Positions 34,986-43,191 of a stretch of DNA of 64,000 nt are shown here, in pieces. The notes under the pieces were generated by a model. That model saw nothing but the letters and a program-made list of their open reading frames with translations. It had not been told where the DNA came from and did not search any database. The DNA comes from Cerasibacillus sp036516575. GTDB lineage: Bacteria; Bacillota; Bacilli; Bacillales; Amphibacillaceae. How positions within the stretch are numbered: position 1 is the first letter of the stretch; each line of letters begins with the position of its first letter. The position numbers and the translations under genes were made by a program. The DNA is taken from positions 123,324 through 187,323 of the forward strand of contig NZ_DATBTY010000036.1 of assembly GCF_036516575.1 (NCBI RefSeq), in the 5' to 3' direction.

Positions 34986-35907
34986 TGATATTCTCTCCAA
35001 TCAAATCAAAGAATTTGTCTTCTAATGTTGATTTAGACGCTGCTACTTGATAGATAGCCATATCATGTTTGACCAATGTTTTAATCATTTCTGGTACGTT
35101 TTCTCGTGTTGTTTTTACAGTTAGGATGCCATCTTTATGATCTACTTCAGCATCAAACTCTGATTCCAAAACCTCTTGTGCTTTTTTAGCCGGTTTGATA
35201 TCAAATAAGAAAATTTGTTCCGTTTTAGATTGTTCTTCATCTTCTGTGTCATGAACACTCTGTGTCGTAATGAGTTCTCCATTTTTTATAATACCGATCC
35301 GATCACACATTTGTTCAATTTCTGATAATAAGTGGCTTGATATGATAATGGCGACATTCTCTTCTTTGGCAAGTGCGCGAATATATTCTCGAATCTCTCG
35401 AATCCCTGCAGGATCCAATCCGTTTGTCGGTTCATCTAGAATTAATATGGAAGGATTATGTAAGAGGGCTTGAGCAATTCCAAGTCTTTGCCGCATACCC
35501 AGTGAATACCGTTTAACTTTTTCGTGAATCGTTTTTTCCATCTTTACAAGTGATATAATCTCTTTTATTCTTTCGTCGGTAATGCCGGGAATCATGCGGG
35601 CAAAATGTTTTAAGTTTTGCCAACCGGTCATATAAGGGTAGAGCTCAGGGTTTTCTACGATTGCTCCGATTTCGCGTACTGCTTCTTTATAATTTGTTTT
35701 GATACTTTTACCGTGAATGCGGATGTCACCTTCAGTTAGGCTCATTAATCCAACAATCATTCGAATGGTTGTTGTTTTACCTGCACCATTTGGTCCAATA
35801 AAGCCGAATACTTCTCCCTTATCAATTTTAAACTGCAATCCTTTAATAATTTCTTTATTACCGATCCGTTTGGTAACATTGATTAATTCTAATGCTGGTG
35901 TTTTCAA
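34978..35907 (-). CDS. ABC exporter ATPase (BcrA-like)
   Basis: TTG 35907 starts about 10 bases after AAGGAGG. The 309-residue ATPase has Walker A GPNGAGKTTT, signature YSLGMRQRLGIAQALL, Walker B LILDEPTNGLDPAGI and switch His ISSHLLSEIE. EIGAIVENPELYPYMTGWQNL is the region conserved in bacitracin-resistance type transporters. A C-terminal domain of about 85 residues follows. The closest B. subtilis counterparts appear to be YhcH-like proteins; the cargo is unknown. Confidence 0.87.
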   Translation of the reverse strand: MKTPALELINVTKRIGNKEIIKGLQFKIDKGEVFGFIGPNGAGKTTTIRMIVGLMSLTEGDIRIHGKSIKTNYKEAVREIGAIVENPELYPYMTGWQNLKHFARMIPGITDERIKEIISLVKMEKTIHEKVKRYSLGMRQRLGIAQALLHNPSILILDEPTNGLDPAGIREIREYIRALAKEENVAIIISSHLLSEIEQMCDRIGIIKNGELITTQSVHDTEDEEQSKTEQIFLFDIKPAKKAQEVLESEFDAEVDHKDGILTVKTTRENVPEMIKTLVKHDMAIYQVAASKSTLEDKFFDLIGENIIE

Positions 35908-36043
35908 TGCTAAATACCTCCTTCATTACGTCTTAATACGATTCACATCTAATAATGTTTCATAAAGTATAAAAAAATATTTATGATAAAGTATGTCTGT
36001 TCATGTTATGATGAAAAAGGTTTATAAAGAAGGAGTGCAACAA

Positions 36044-37177
36044 ATGAAGAAAAATATAACATTTATCTTATTGATGTTTGTTGCTATTTCAGTAGCAGCT
36101 TGCTCACATTCAGAGCAACAAGGGAGAGAACATGCCAAAAAAGCACCTTCCGAGCTAAAGCAGAAGCAGTTGAAGCAGACGATCACATTAGCAGCTATTG
36201 GTGATATATTAATACATGAAAGCGTTTATGAGACAGCACGTGAAAAGAAGGAGTATAATTTTATCCCGTATTTACAATATGTTAAACCATATTTACAAAA
36301 GGTAGATATTGGGTTTGCTAATCAAGAATCGATGATTGGTGGCTCAGAGATAGGTTTATCAACATATCCTGCATTTAATAGTCCCCACGAAGTAGGTGAT
36401 GCATTAAAAGATGCGGGTATTCATCTTGTATCAATGGCTAATAATCATACGCTTGACCGAGGAGAGAAGGCAATTCTTCATGCCATACGTCATTGGGAGA
36501 AAATCGGGATGATGTATGTCGGCTCATATAAAAGCCAAGAAGATAGAGACAATCTACGTGTTATAGAAACGCCTGAAAGTATTTCGGTCGCCTTTTTAGC
36601 TTATACATATGGAACAAATGGTATCCCAGTTCCAACTGGGAAGGATTATTTAGTTAATTTGATTCAAAAAGATGTGATTGAACGTGATATTAAAGAAGCG
36701 AAGGAAAAGGCAGATGTTGTTGTCGTTAGTTACCATTTCGGTATTGAATATGAACGAATGCCAAGTGAAGAGCAACGTGATCTTGTTCAATTTGCTGCAG
36801 ATCAGGGAGCGCACCTCATACTTGGGCATCATCCACATGTTTTGCAACCGATTGATTGGCTAGAAGGAAAAGATGGTCACCAAACACTTGCCATATACTC
36901 GTTAGGAAACTTCTTATCTGGTCAAATTGGTCTTGAACGTCAAATAGGTGGCATCTTCCAATGTGAGATAACAAAAACATTTGAAAAAAATGGATCGCAT
37001 AAAATTGAGATTCATTCACCAGCGTTTATGCCAACATTTGTTCACGTCAATGAATGGAAACCAAGGCCAATGTTTCAATTGACAGACGATGACTTACCAC
37101 AAGCACGCCAACACTATGAAGAAGTTAAACAACATATGAATCAATTTGTTCCGGATTTACAATTTATCGAAGAGTGA
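36044..37177 (+). CDS. CapA-family lipoprotein, metallophosphatase-like
   Basis: ATG 36044 follows AAGGAG; the longer frame has no ribosome binding site. The 377-residue product has a lipoprotein signal ending VAAC. The PGA_cap (CapA/PgsA/YwtB) domain shows GDILIHESVY, FANQESMIGG, MANNHTLDRGEKAI, HFGIEYERMPSEEQ, GAHLILGHHPHVLQP and YSLGNFLSGQ, which are the metal and substrate contact sites of this calcineurin-like family. CapA-type proteins act in poly-gamma-glutamate capsule synthesis and release, but no capBC genes lie nearby, so a different role is possible. Confidence 0.85.
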   Translation: MKKNITFILLMFVAISVAACSHSEQQGREHAKKAPSELKQKQLKQTITLAAIGDILIHESVYETAREKKEYNFIPYLQYVKPYLQKVDIGFANQESMIGGSEIGLSTYPAFNSPHEVGDALKDAGIHLVSMANNHTLDRGEKAILHAIRHWEKIGMMYVGSYKSQEDRDNLRVIETPESISVAFLAYTYGTNGIPVPTGKDYLVNLIQKDVIERDIKEAKEKADVVVVSYHFGIEYERMPSEEQRDLVQFAADQGAHLILGHHPHVLQPIDWLEGKDGHQTLAIYSLGNFLSGQIGLERQIGGIFQCEITKTFEKNGSHKIEIHSPAFMPTFVHVNEWKPRPMFQLTDDDLPQARQHYEEVKQHMNQFVPDLQFIEE

Positions 37178-37278
37178 AGACTTACATCCATGTATTTCTA
37201 TAAACAAAAAAACATAGTATAATAATAAATATTATCGAGGAAATCTATCCCTACTTGATAGAGAAGAGGAGTAATTCT

Positions 37279-38091
37279 ATGGAATGGAAAAATATTTACC
37301 GTGGTTTTTTTATGGGAGCAAGTGATTTGATACCTGGAGTAAGTGGCGGAACAATCGCTCTTTTATTAGGTATTTATGATCGCCTCATTCAAGCGATTAA
37401 CGGACTGTTTAGTCGGGAATGGAAACGTCATCTAACATTTTTAATACCTTTAGGGATAGGTGCAGGTGCTGCTATTGTTTCATTAAGCAAGGTAATTGAT
37501 TGGTTACTCGAACATCATCCCGGGCCATTACAATTCTTTTTCTTAGGTCTTATCCTTGGTGTATTGCCTTTTTTAACACAACAAGCAGATATGAAAAGTA
37601 AATTTCGCTTCTATCATTATGGCATCCTGATTGTTGGTGCTATATTGGTTGGATCGATTGAATTCCTTGGAACAGATGAGACAATTATGAATAACCTCTC
37701 TATAAGTGATTACGTATTTTTATTTTTTTCTGGAATTTTGGCAAGTGCGGCGATGATTTTACCGGGTATTAGTGGATCAATGATACTTCTCGTCATTGGA
37801 GCATATAAGACAATCATTCATGCCATCAGTAATTTTCATTTTGATGTCATTATTGTAACTGGACTCGGTATCGTTATCGGTATCGTCACGATGAGTAAGT
37901 TGATTAATTATTTTCTAAAACATTATTTTACGGCGACATTCGCCTGTGTGATCGGCTTCGTTATTGGCTCGCTTATTATTGTTTTTCCTGGTTGGCCATC
38001 TGAAACAAGGGAAATGATCACTTCTGTTGCCACTTTTGCACTTGGTTTATTCGGTGCTTATATTCTTGGTAAAGTAGAACATCGTCAATAA
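37279..38091 (+). CDS. DUF368 membrane protein (PopT-like polyprenyl-phosphate carrier)
   Basis: ATG 37279 follows AGAGGAG by 8 bases. The 270-residue protein has about eight hydrophobic segments and the two DUF368 signatures: GASDLIPGVSGGTIALLLGIYDR and the inverted repeat motif ASAAMILPGISGSMILLVIGAY. DUF368 proteins have been reported to return undecaprenyl phosphate to the inner leaflet of the membrane, in parallel with DedA-type UptA. The two internal repeats each carry a P-G-x-S-G turn, as expected for re-entrant helices. Confidence 0.85.
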   Translation: MEWKNIYRGFFMGASDLIPGVSGGTIALLLGIYDRLIQAINGLFSREWKRHLTFLIPLGIGAGAAIVSLSKVIDWLLEHHPGPLQFFFLGLILGVLPFLTQQADMKSKFRFYHYGILIVGAILVGSIEFLGTDETIMNNLSISDYVFLFFSGILASAAMILPGISGSMILLVIGAYKTIIHAISNFHFDVIIVTGLGIVIGIVTMSKLINYFLKHYFTATFACVIGFVIGSLIIVFPGWPSETREMITSVATFALGLFGAYILGKVEHRQ

Positions 38092-38169
38092 CAGGAAGCA
38101 GTATCCAAGAAAATATATGAGTGACTTGATACAATAAAAAGCAGTATAAGTAAAAGGGGATGTATAAGA

Positions 38170-38493
38170 ATGGAACAGATACATACATTGGAAACATTTA
38201 ACACGGTTATTGAAAGTGAACAACCGGTTATTATTAAGTTCTTTGCCAATTGGTGTCCAGATTGCAAGCGATTAGATATGTTTATCGGTGACATTATTGA
38301 AGAGTTTAGCACATACAAGTGGTACGAAGTGAATATTGATGAAATAGAAGGGATTGCCGAGACGTATGAGGTGATGGGCATTCCGAGCATGCTTATTTTT
38401 AAGAACGGCGAAAAGATTGCTCATCAACATAGTGCCTATACAAAAACGCCAGAATCAGTTCGACAGTTTCTAAAAGAACAATTAAATCAATAA
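38170..38493 (+). CDS. Thioredoxin-like protein (YdbP-like)
   Basis: The 107-residue single-domain thioredoxin has the active site WCPDC in FFANWCPDCKRLDMFIGDIIEEF, the cis-proline loop MGIPSMLIFKNGE and no signal peptide, so it is cytoplasmic. CPDC replaces the usual CGPC, as in B. subtilis YdbP, which it resembles through the FIGDI motif. It probably acts in thiol redox reactions; a partner is not known. Confidence 0.88.
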   Translation: MEQIHTLETFNTVIESEQPVIIKFFANWCPDCKRLDMFIGDIIEEFSTYKWYEVNIDEIEGIAETYEVMGIPSMLIFKNGEKIAHQHSAYTKTPESVRQFLKEQLNQ

Positions 38494-38508
38494 GAATAAA
38501 TAATGAAT

Positions 38509-38548
38509 AATGACAGCTTCATCCGTCCTTGATGGAGCTGTCATTTTA
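38509..38548. terminator. Terminator after the thioredoxin-like gene
   Basis: AATGACAGCTTCATC pairs with GATGGAGCTGTCATT around CGTCCTT and is followed by T residues. Confidence 0.88.
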
Positions 38549-38557
38549 TTGTTTTCT

Positions 38558-39199
38558 TTAAGATAATTCATAGGATAATAATGCTTGATCTGTGAAATAA
38601 AGCTTTGTATTTGGTAATCGTAGCATGTTTTTATGGATTTTTCTGTTTCTAAGTTTGTATATATGTGTGAATCTATCTTTTGTTGTACCGCCGTAGTAAA
38701 TTTTAGATATATTTTGTGCATTATCTAATCCAAGTGTTTTATTCGGCGTTTCCCACTCAATTAAAAACGGGAGCATTTCAGTTTTAAAATTATATTCAGG
38801 GAATAACATGCGCCACTTTAATTCAGTTCCATCTGGTTTTACCCTGTGACCATTAAAGGGTCCTTTAAAGGGAATTTGTTCCTGTTTGAAGTGTTCTACA
38901 TAGCTATCTAGCTGATTTGTGCGCAGAGCAAATTGGAAAGTTGTCGGTTCACTTTTTTCTTCTTGAACATGTAGAAGATGTTGAATCAATGGATTATCTG
39001 CAGACCTCGCTTTATCTTCATCATGAATCGCTAACCATTCTATATAACTCGTGTTAGAAAAATAGGCTAAATAATTATACGTTCCCCATTGCTCATGATT
39101 TCCGCCTTTAATTGCTTTGATAGACAAATGTTTACGAGCATATTCATTCGCTTTCTCAGCATCTTTTACAGATATAACGAGATGGTCCAATGCTAACAT
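38558..39199 (-). CDS. VOC-superfamily protein (glyoxalase-like domain)
   Basis: The 213-residue protein starts MLALDHLVISVKDAEKANEYA, typical of glyoxalase-like (Glyoxalase_3) proteins. A later stretch FQFALRTNQLDSYVEHFKQEQIPFKGPFNGHRVKPDG supplies the second beta-alpha-beta module. His6 and Glu149-like residues could bind metal. The substrate is unknown. AAGGGAGAG lies before the ATG. Confidence 0.75.
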   Translation of the reverse strand: MLALDHLVISVKDAEKANEYARKHLSIKAIKGGNHEQWGTYNYLAYFSNTSYIEWLAIHDEDKARSADNPLIQHLLHVQEEKSEPTTFQFALRTNQLDSYVEHFKQEQIPFKGPFNGHRVKPDGTELKWRMLFPEYNFKTEMLPFLIEWETPNKTLGLDNAQNISKIYYGGTTKDRFTHIYKLRNRKIHKNMLRLPNTKLYFTDQALLSYELS

Positions 39200-39689
39200 G
39201 TTACAATCTCTCCCTTTTCTTTTTATCTTACCATGAATGCCTAGAAATGATCAGTTTTTCAAATGATAAATAACATCATAATGAATATTGCTACGAATCT
39301 GCAGTTGACATACACTTCACTTTCCACGGGTGGTCAGCGAGCCTCCTCGAACTGCAATGACGTTCCGTTCTGTGGGGTCTCTCTAACCTCGCTTTTCCCG
39401 CGACGGACAGGACGTGGCCTCTTCTAGCCGATCAGGAGTCTTCGTGTATGTCGACTGCTATATGAAGTATTCCACGAATCTTTAAGGAGGTTTGGTCAGT
39501 GGCCATATATAAGAATTCGGGAGACACTTCCTTTTTGTATTTTGGCAACCTTGCTCTAAAAGGAATCGGCGTTTAAATATCTATTTTAATATTGTGCATG
39601 AAAAATTTTGCGGGTTTTAAAGTAAGCTATTATGATTAGACTCAGCATAATAAATGTTATACTTTGTGTAGAAAGTGTGGTGCATAAGT
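39200..39689. other. Intergenic region with a long-hairpin repeat element
   Basis: This 490-bp stretch holds no convincing gene. It contains the repeat element at 39301-39458 and the upstream region of the two-component operon. No definite -35/-10 pair was fixed for the operon. Confidence 0.75.
39301..39458. repeat. 158-bp GC-rich palindromic repeat element
   Basis: The ends GCAGTTGACATACACTTC (39301-39318) and the complement of CTTCGTGTATGTCGACTGC (ending 39458) form an inverted repeat of about 17 bp. The inner part is far more GC-rich than the surroundings and has the segments CTTTCCACGGGTGGTCAGCG, GCCTCCTCG and GGGGTCTC, a pattern that I remember as a dispersed repeat in Bacillaceae genomes. 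The eight bases ACGAATCT occur both just before it (39293-39300) and just after it (39474-39481), which could mark an insertion. Confidence 0.65.
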
Positions 39690-40385
39690 ATGGAAAAAAA
39701 GCGTATTTTAGTTGTTGAAGATGAAGAAAAATTAAGCCGTGTTTTAGAACTGGAACTTAACTTTGAAGGCTATGACGTCACAACGATTCAAGAAGGCGAT
39801 TTAGCTGTAAAAAAACTTCGTGAAGAAAAATGGGATCTCGTCCTATTAGATATTATGCTTCCTAAAGTGAGCGGGTTAGATATCTTAAGAGATTTCAGGG
39901 AGAGGGATTCCCTAACACCTGTCATTTTACTAACAGCAAGAGATCGTACACATGATAAAGTGAGAGGACTTGACTTAGGCGCGAATGATTATATGACAAA
40001 GCCGTTTGAAATTGAGGAATTACTAGCACGAATACGCGCCCATCTCCGTCAATCACAAACCCTAGAAACAACAGAGAAAAATTACCTAACTGTTGGGCGA
40101 TTACAAGTCGATTTAAATAAAAGAGAAGTTACCCACGATCAAGATTACATTGACCTGACACCACGAGAATATGATTTATTAACATATCTTTTGAAAAATA
40201 AAAATATCGTTCTTACTAGAGAGCAACTTGTTGATCGTGTCTGGGGATATACTTATGTAGGCGATACAAATGTAGTTGATGTGTATATTCGCTATTTGAG
40301 ACAAAAAATAGATAAAAAATTTTCAATACCTTATATCGAAACAATACGAGGCGTCGGCTATATGATAAAGGATCCAGAACAATGA
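39690..40385 (+). CDS. OmpR-family response regulator (ArlR/YkoG-like)
   Basis: The 231-residue regulator begins at ATG 39690. The receiver has phospho-Asp54 (LLDIMLP) and Lys in YMTKPFEIEEL. The winged helix has LTPREYDLLTYLLKNKNIVLTREQLVDRVWG followed by VDVYIRYLRQKID and TIRGVGYM. It overlaps the kinase gene by ATGA. The closest named relatives by eye are ArlR of S. aureus and YkoG of B. subtilis. The PepSY gene after the kinase agrees with the ykoGH-IJ arrangement. Confidence 0.88.
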   Translation: MEKKRILVVEDEEKLSRVLELELNFEGYDVTTIQEGDLAVKKLREEKWDLVLLDIMLPKVSGLDILRDFRERDSLTPVILLTARDRTHDKVRGLDLGANDYMTKPFEIEELLARIRAHLRQSQTLETTEKNYLTVGRLQVDLNKREVTHDQDYIDLTPREYDLLTYLLKNKNIVLTREQLVDRVWGYTYVGDTNVVDVYIRYLRQKIDKKFSIPYIETIRGVGYMIKDPEQ

Positions 40386-41719
40386 AATTAAAAACAAAAA
40401 TTCAGCTCTTCTCCAGTCTTTTTATGATTTTATTGCTATTAATTATTAATGCTGCGATTTATATTTTGTTCTATAAGACATCTAGCGATGGTGAATTAGA
40501 AGAGCTTCTCGATCAGACGAATATCATTGCTACAGCTCTTAATGAAAGCGATGATGTATTAACGAATGATTTATTGCGTGCATTTTTACCCAGTGATGGC
40601 ATGATCCGTATCATTAATGATGATTCTACATTTATCCATCAATTGACAAGGAAAAAAGACTATCTAAATCAAGAAGTCATTTATACTGATTCAGAGATAA
40701 AGAATATTTATGATTTAAATGGCGAGAAAATGGCGGTTGTCTCAAAACCAATCATCTGGGAAGACGGACAAGTTGTCACCTTAGAAGTATCGAAACACCT
40801 CGTTATATTAGAAAAGAATATGAGCATTCTATTTTATGTTCTCATCATAGCAGCGGTTTTTATGTTAATCCCAACGATGCTAGCTAGTAAAATGTTAAGC
40901 GGTTTCCTATTAAGACCCATTCATGAATTTATTAAAACAATGAATGAAAATATGACCGCAAAGAAATGGCAAAGGCTTCGCCTAAAAAAACGATCAAAAG
41001 ACGAGATGTACGAGATGGGAAAAACATTTAATCATATGATTACCAAGCTGGAGGAGAATTTTCACAAACAAGAAGCTTTTGTTTCTGATGCTTCTCATGA
41101 ACTAAAGACACCTATTGCCATTATTAAAAGCTATGCTCAATTATTAAAACGCCGTGGATTAGAACATCCCGATATATTTACTGAATCAGTGGATGCCATT
41201 CATTCAGAATCAGACCGGATGCAAAAGCTAGTCGAACAGTTATTATTGTTAGCGAAGAATGAAGCAAATGTGTTGCAAGAAAAAGTAAACTTCAATAACA
41301 TTTGTGAAAATATTGTTCATAAAATAAGTGGCGTTCATTCCCGTGAGCTTCGATTATCAATGGACAAAGTGAATATAGTTAGAGGAAATAAAGAGCAATT
41401 ACAACAGATTGTATATATATTAATCATGAACGCTTTAAAATATAGTGAAAGGGAAATTGATATCCGTCTTTACTCACAAACTGATGATGTTATTTTCCAG
41501 GTGGAAGATTATGGTATCGGGATTAGTAAGAAAGATCAAGATAGAATCTTTGATCGCTTTTACCGGGTTGATAAGGCTAGAAGTCGAGATTCTGGTGGAA
41601 CAGGACTTGGTCTAGCCATTGCCAAAGAGATCGCAGAATTACATGGTGGAACACTTTCAGTGGAGAGTGAAAAAGATAAAGGATCGATATTTACATTAAA
41701 ACTACCTAAGTATCATTGA
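40382..41719 (+). CDS. Sensor histidine kinase (ArlS/YkoH-like)
   Basis: The 445-residue kinase has spans at about 9-31 and 147-168 that enclose a sensor domain of about 115 residues. After a HAMP region comes His239 in SDASHELKTPIAI, the N-box IVYILIMNALKYS, and G-boxes EDYGIGIS and GGTGLGLAIAKE. It phosphorylates the regulator encoded just before. The signal is unknown. Confidence 0.88.
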   Translation: MKLKTKIQLFSSLFMILLLLIINAAIYILFYKTSSDGELEELLDQTNIIATALNESDDVLTNDLLRAFLPSDGMIRIINDDSTFIHQLTRKKDYLNQEVIYTDSEIKNIYDLNGEKMAVVSKPIIWEDGQVVTLEVSKHLVILEKNMSILFYVLIIAAVFMLIPTMLASKMLSGFLLRPIHEFIKTMNENMTAKKWQRLRLKKRSKDEMYEMGKTFNHMITKLEENFHKQEAFVSDASHELKTPIAIIKSYAQLLKRRGLEHPDIFTESVDAIHSESDRMQKLVEQLLLLAKNEANVLQEKVNFNNICENIVHKISGVHSRELRLSMDKVNIVRGNKEQLQQIVYILIMNALKYSEREIDIRLYSQTDDVIFQVEDYGIGISKKDQDRIFDRFYRVDKARSRDSGGTGLGLAIAKEIAELHGGTLSVESEKDKGSIFTLKLPKYH

Positions 41720-41806
41720 TTTCTCATCAAATTCTAATCTACTTCACCGTGTTTTATTACTTTGGCGCGTTATGATAGAAGTACAAGATAAAGAGGAGGA
41801 AACAAA

Positions 41807-42400
41807 ATGAATAAAAAAATGATGATTACAGTAAGTGCCGCAGTCATAGCGCTTATCCTAGGTGTTGGGATTTATCAATCAAATGCTTCACAAGATGAAC
41901 CGAAGCTATCCTCAGACGATATTAAAGCATTAGTTACAGAGCAATATCCAGGAGAAATTACAGAATTAGAATTGGAAAAGGAAAACAATAAAGTTGTTTA
42001 TGAAGTAGAAGTTAAAACAAATGATAAAGAATACGATTTAAAATTAGATGGAAATACAGGGGAAGTATTAAAACTTAAAGAGAAATGCATGACAACTCGT
42101 ACAGATAAGCCTAAAAATGAATCCGTAAAGCAGAAGCAAAAAGAAATTAATAAAGCAAAGCCACAGCAACAACAACCTAAACAGCAACAAAAAAGAGAGA
42201 GAAAAAGAACGATTATTGATCATAGTGAAGCAGCTGACATTGCATTAAAGGAATTTCCTGGTGAAGTGGAAAGTATCGAATTAGATGAAGACGATGGTCA
42301 ACTTATTTATGAAGTCGAAGTGAAAAATGGGCATCAAGAAGCGGACATAGAAATTGATGCATGTACGGGAGAAATTTTATTAATTGACCTAGATGATTAA
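41807..42400 (+). CDS. PepSY-domain secreted/anchored protein
   Basis: The 197-residue protein has an N-terminal hydrophobic anchor or signal (MMITVSAAVIALILGVGIY) and two PepSY domains (about 38-93 and 137-196), each with the pattern YPGEI/FPGEV...E...VYEVEVK...(L)DGNTGEVL / DACTGEIL. They are separated by a Gln/Lys-rich linker (KPQQQQPKQQQKRERKR). PepSY proteins bind or inhibit extracellular proteases or peptides. Its place right after a two-component pair suggests it is part of that system's regulon or sensor. Confidence 0.85.
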   Translation: MNKKMMITVSAAVIALILGVGIYQSNASQDEPKLSSDDIKALVTEQYPGEITELELEKENNKVVYEVEVKTNDKEYDLKLDGNTGEVLKLKEKCMTTRTDKPKNESVKQKQKEINKAKPQQQQPKQQQKRERKRTIIDHSEAADIALKEFPGEVESIELDEDDGQLIYEVEVKNGHQEADIEIDACTGEILLIDLDD

Positions 42401-42410
42401 TAAAGGATGA

Positions 42411-42442
42411 ACAGGGCGTTCTGGGAATGTCCTGTTTTTTTT
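42411..42442 (+). terminator. Terminator after the PepSY gene
   Basis: ACAGG and CCTGT enclose a partly paired loop (GCGTTCTGGGAATGT) before eight T residues. Confidence 0.6.
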
Positions 42443-42496
42443 GAAACTTTTCTCACCTTTGTCCCGTATAGTAACAAAAAGGGCGGGGTGAACATA

Positions 42497-43186
42497 TTGT
42501 CTACTTTACTTGTTGATTCGGTATCTACAGAATTATCGAAGAAGAAAATTCTTGACACAATCACATTTGATATAAGGGAGGGTGAAGTGCTTGCATTAGT
42601 AGGTCATAATGGAGCTGGAAAATCAACCCTTATAAAAACAATCACAGGTGTTTTGAACAAATCATTTGGAAGAATTGTGATTAATGGGTATGACCAAGAT
42701 GAAGACCTCCTTTCCTATAAACAGTATTTTTCTTATTTACCAGAAGAACCACTCCTATTATCTGAGTTAACCGTTTTACAACATTTTCAGTTATATGGTA
42801 AAAGCTATCAAATCAATGAAACAAGTCTACATGAGCGGATAGATGATTATGTTACTGGATTTGAATTAACCGATAAGCTTAATGAATATCCGGAATCTTT
42901 ATCAAAAGGAATGCGTCAAAAAGTTCAAACGATCTGTGCTTTCTTACCAGATACACCACTGTTAATAATCGACGAACCATTTATGGGTTTAGATGTTTAT
43001 GCGATTGCTTATTTTGAAGAATTACTAAAGGATAAAATCACCGAAGGAACGAGCGTTCTCATTACATCCCATCAATTAGACCGTGTAAAAAATATCGCTG
43101 ACCGTTATGTCTTGCTTCAGGAAGGAAAATTGGTTCAATCAGGTTCTATCGATGATTTTGATACGATTACAAGGAGAACGGAGTAA
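42497..43186 (+). CDS. ABC transporter ATPase (EcsA-like)
   Basis: TTG 42497 follows GGCGGGGTG by 7 bases; the longer frame runs across the terminator and lacks a ribosome binding site. The 229-residue ATPase has Walker A GHNGAGKST, signature LSKGMRQKVQTICAF, Walker B LLIIDEPFMGLD and the switch His TSHQLD. The DEPFMGLD form and the large permease next to it resemble EcsA-EcsB of B. subtilis, which affect secretion and intramembrane proteolysis. I am not sure of the orthology. Confidence 0.8.
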   Translation: MSTLLVDSVSTELSKKKILDTITFDIREGEVLALVGHNGAGKSTLIKTITGVLNKSFGRIVINGYDQDEDLLSYKQYFSYLPEEPLLLSELTVLQHFQLYGKSYQINETSLHERIDDYVTGFELTDKLNEYPESLSKGMRQKVQTICAFLPDTPLLIIDEPFMGLDVYAIAYFEELLKDKITEGTSVLITSHQLDRVKNIADRYVLLQEGKLVQSGSIDDFDTITRRTE

Positions 43187-43191
43187 AAGGT

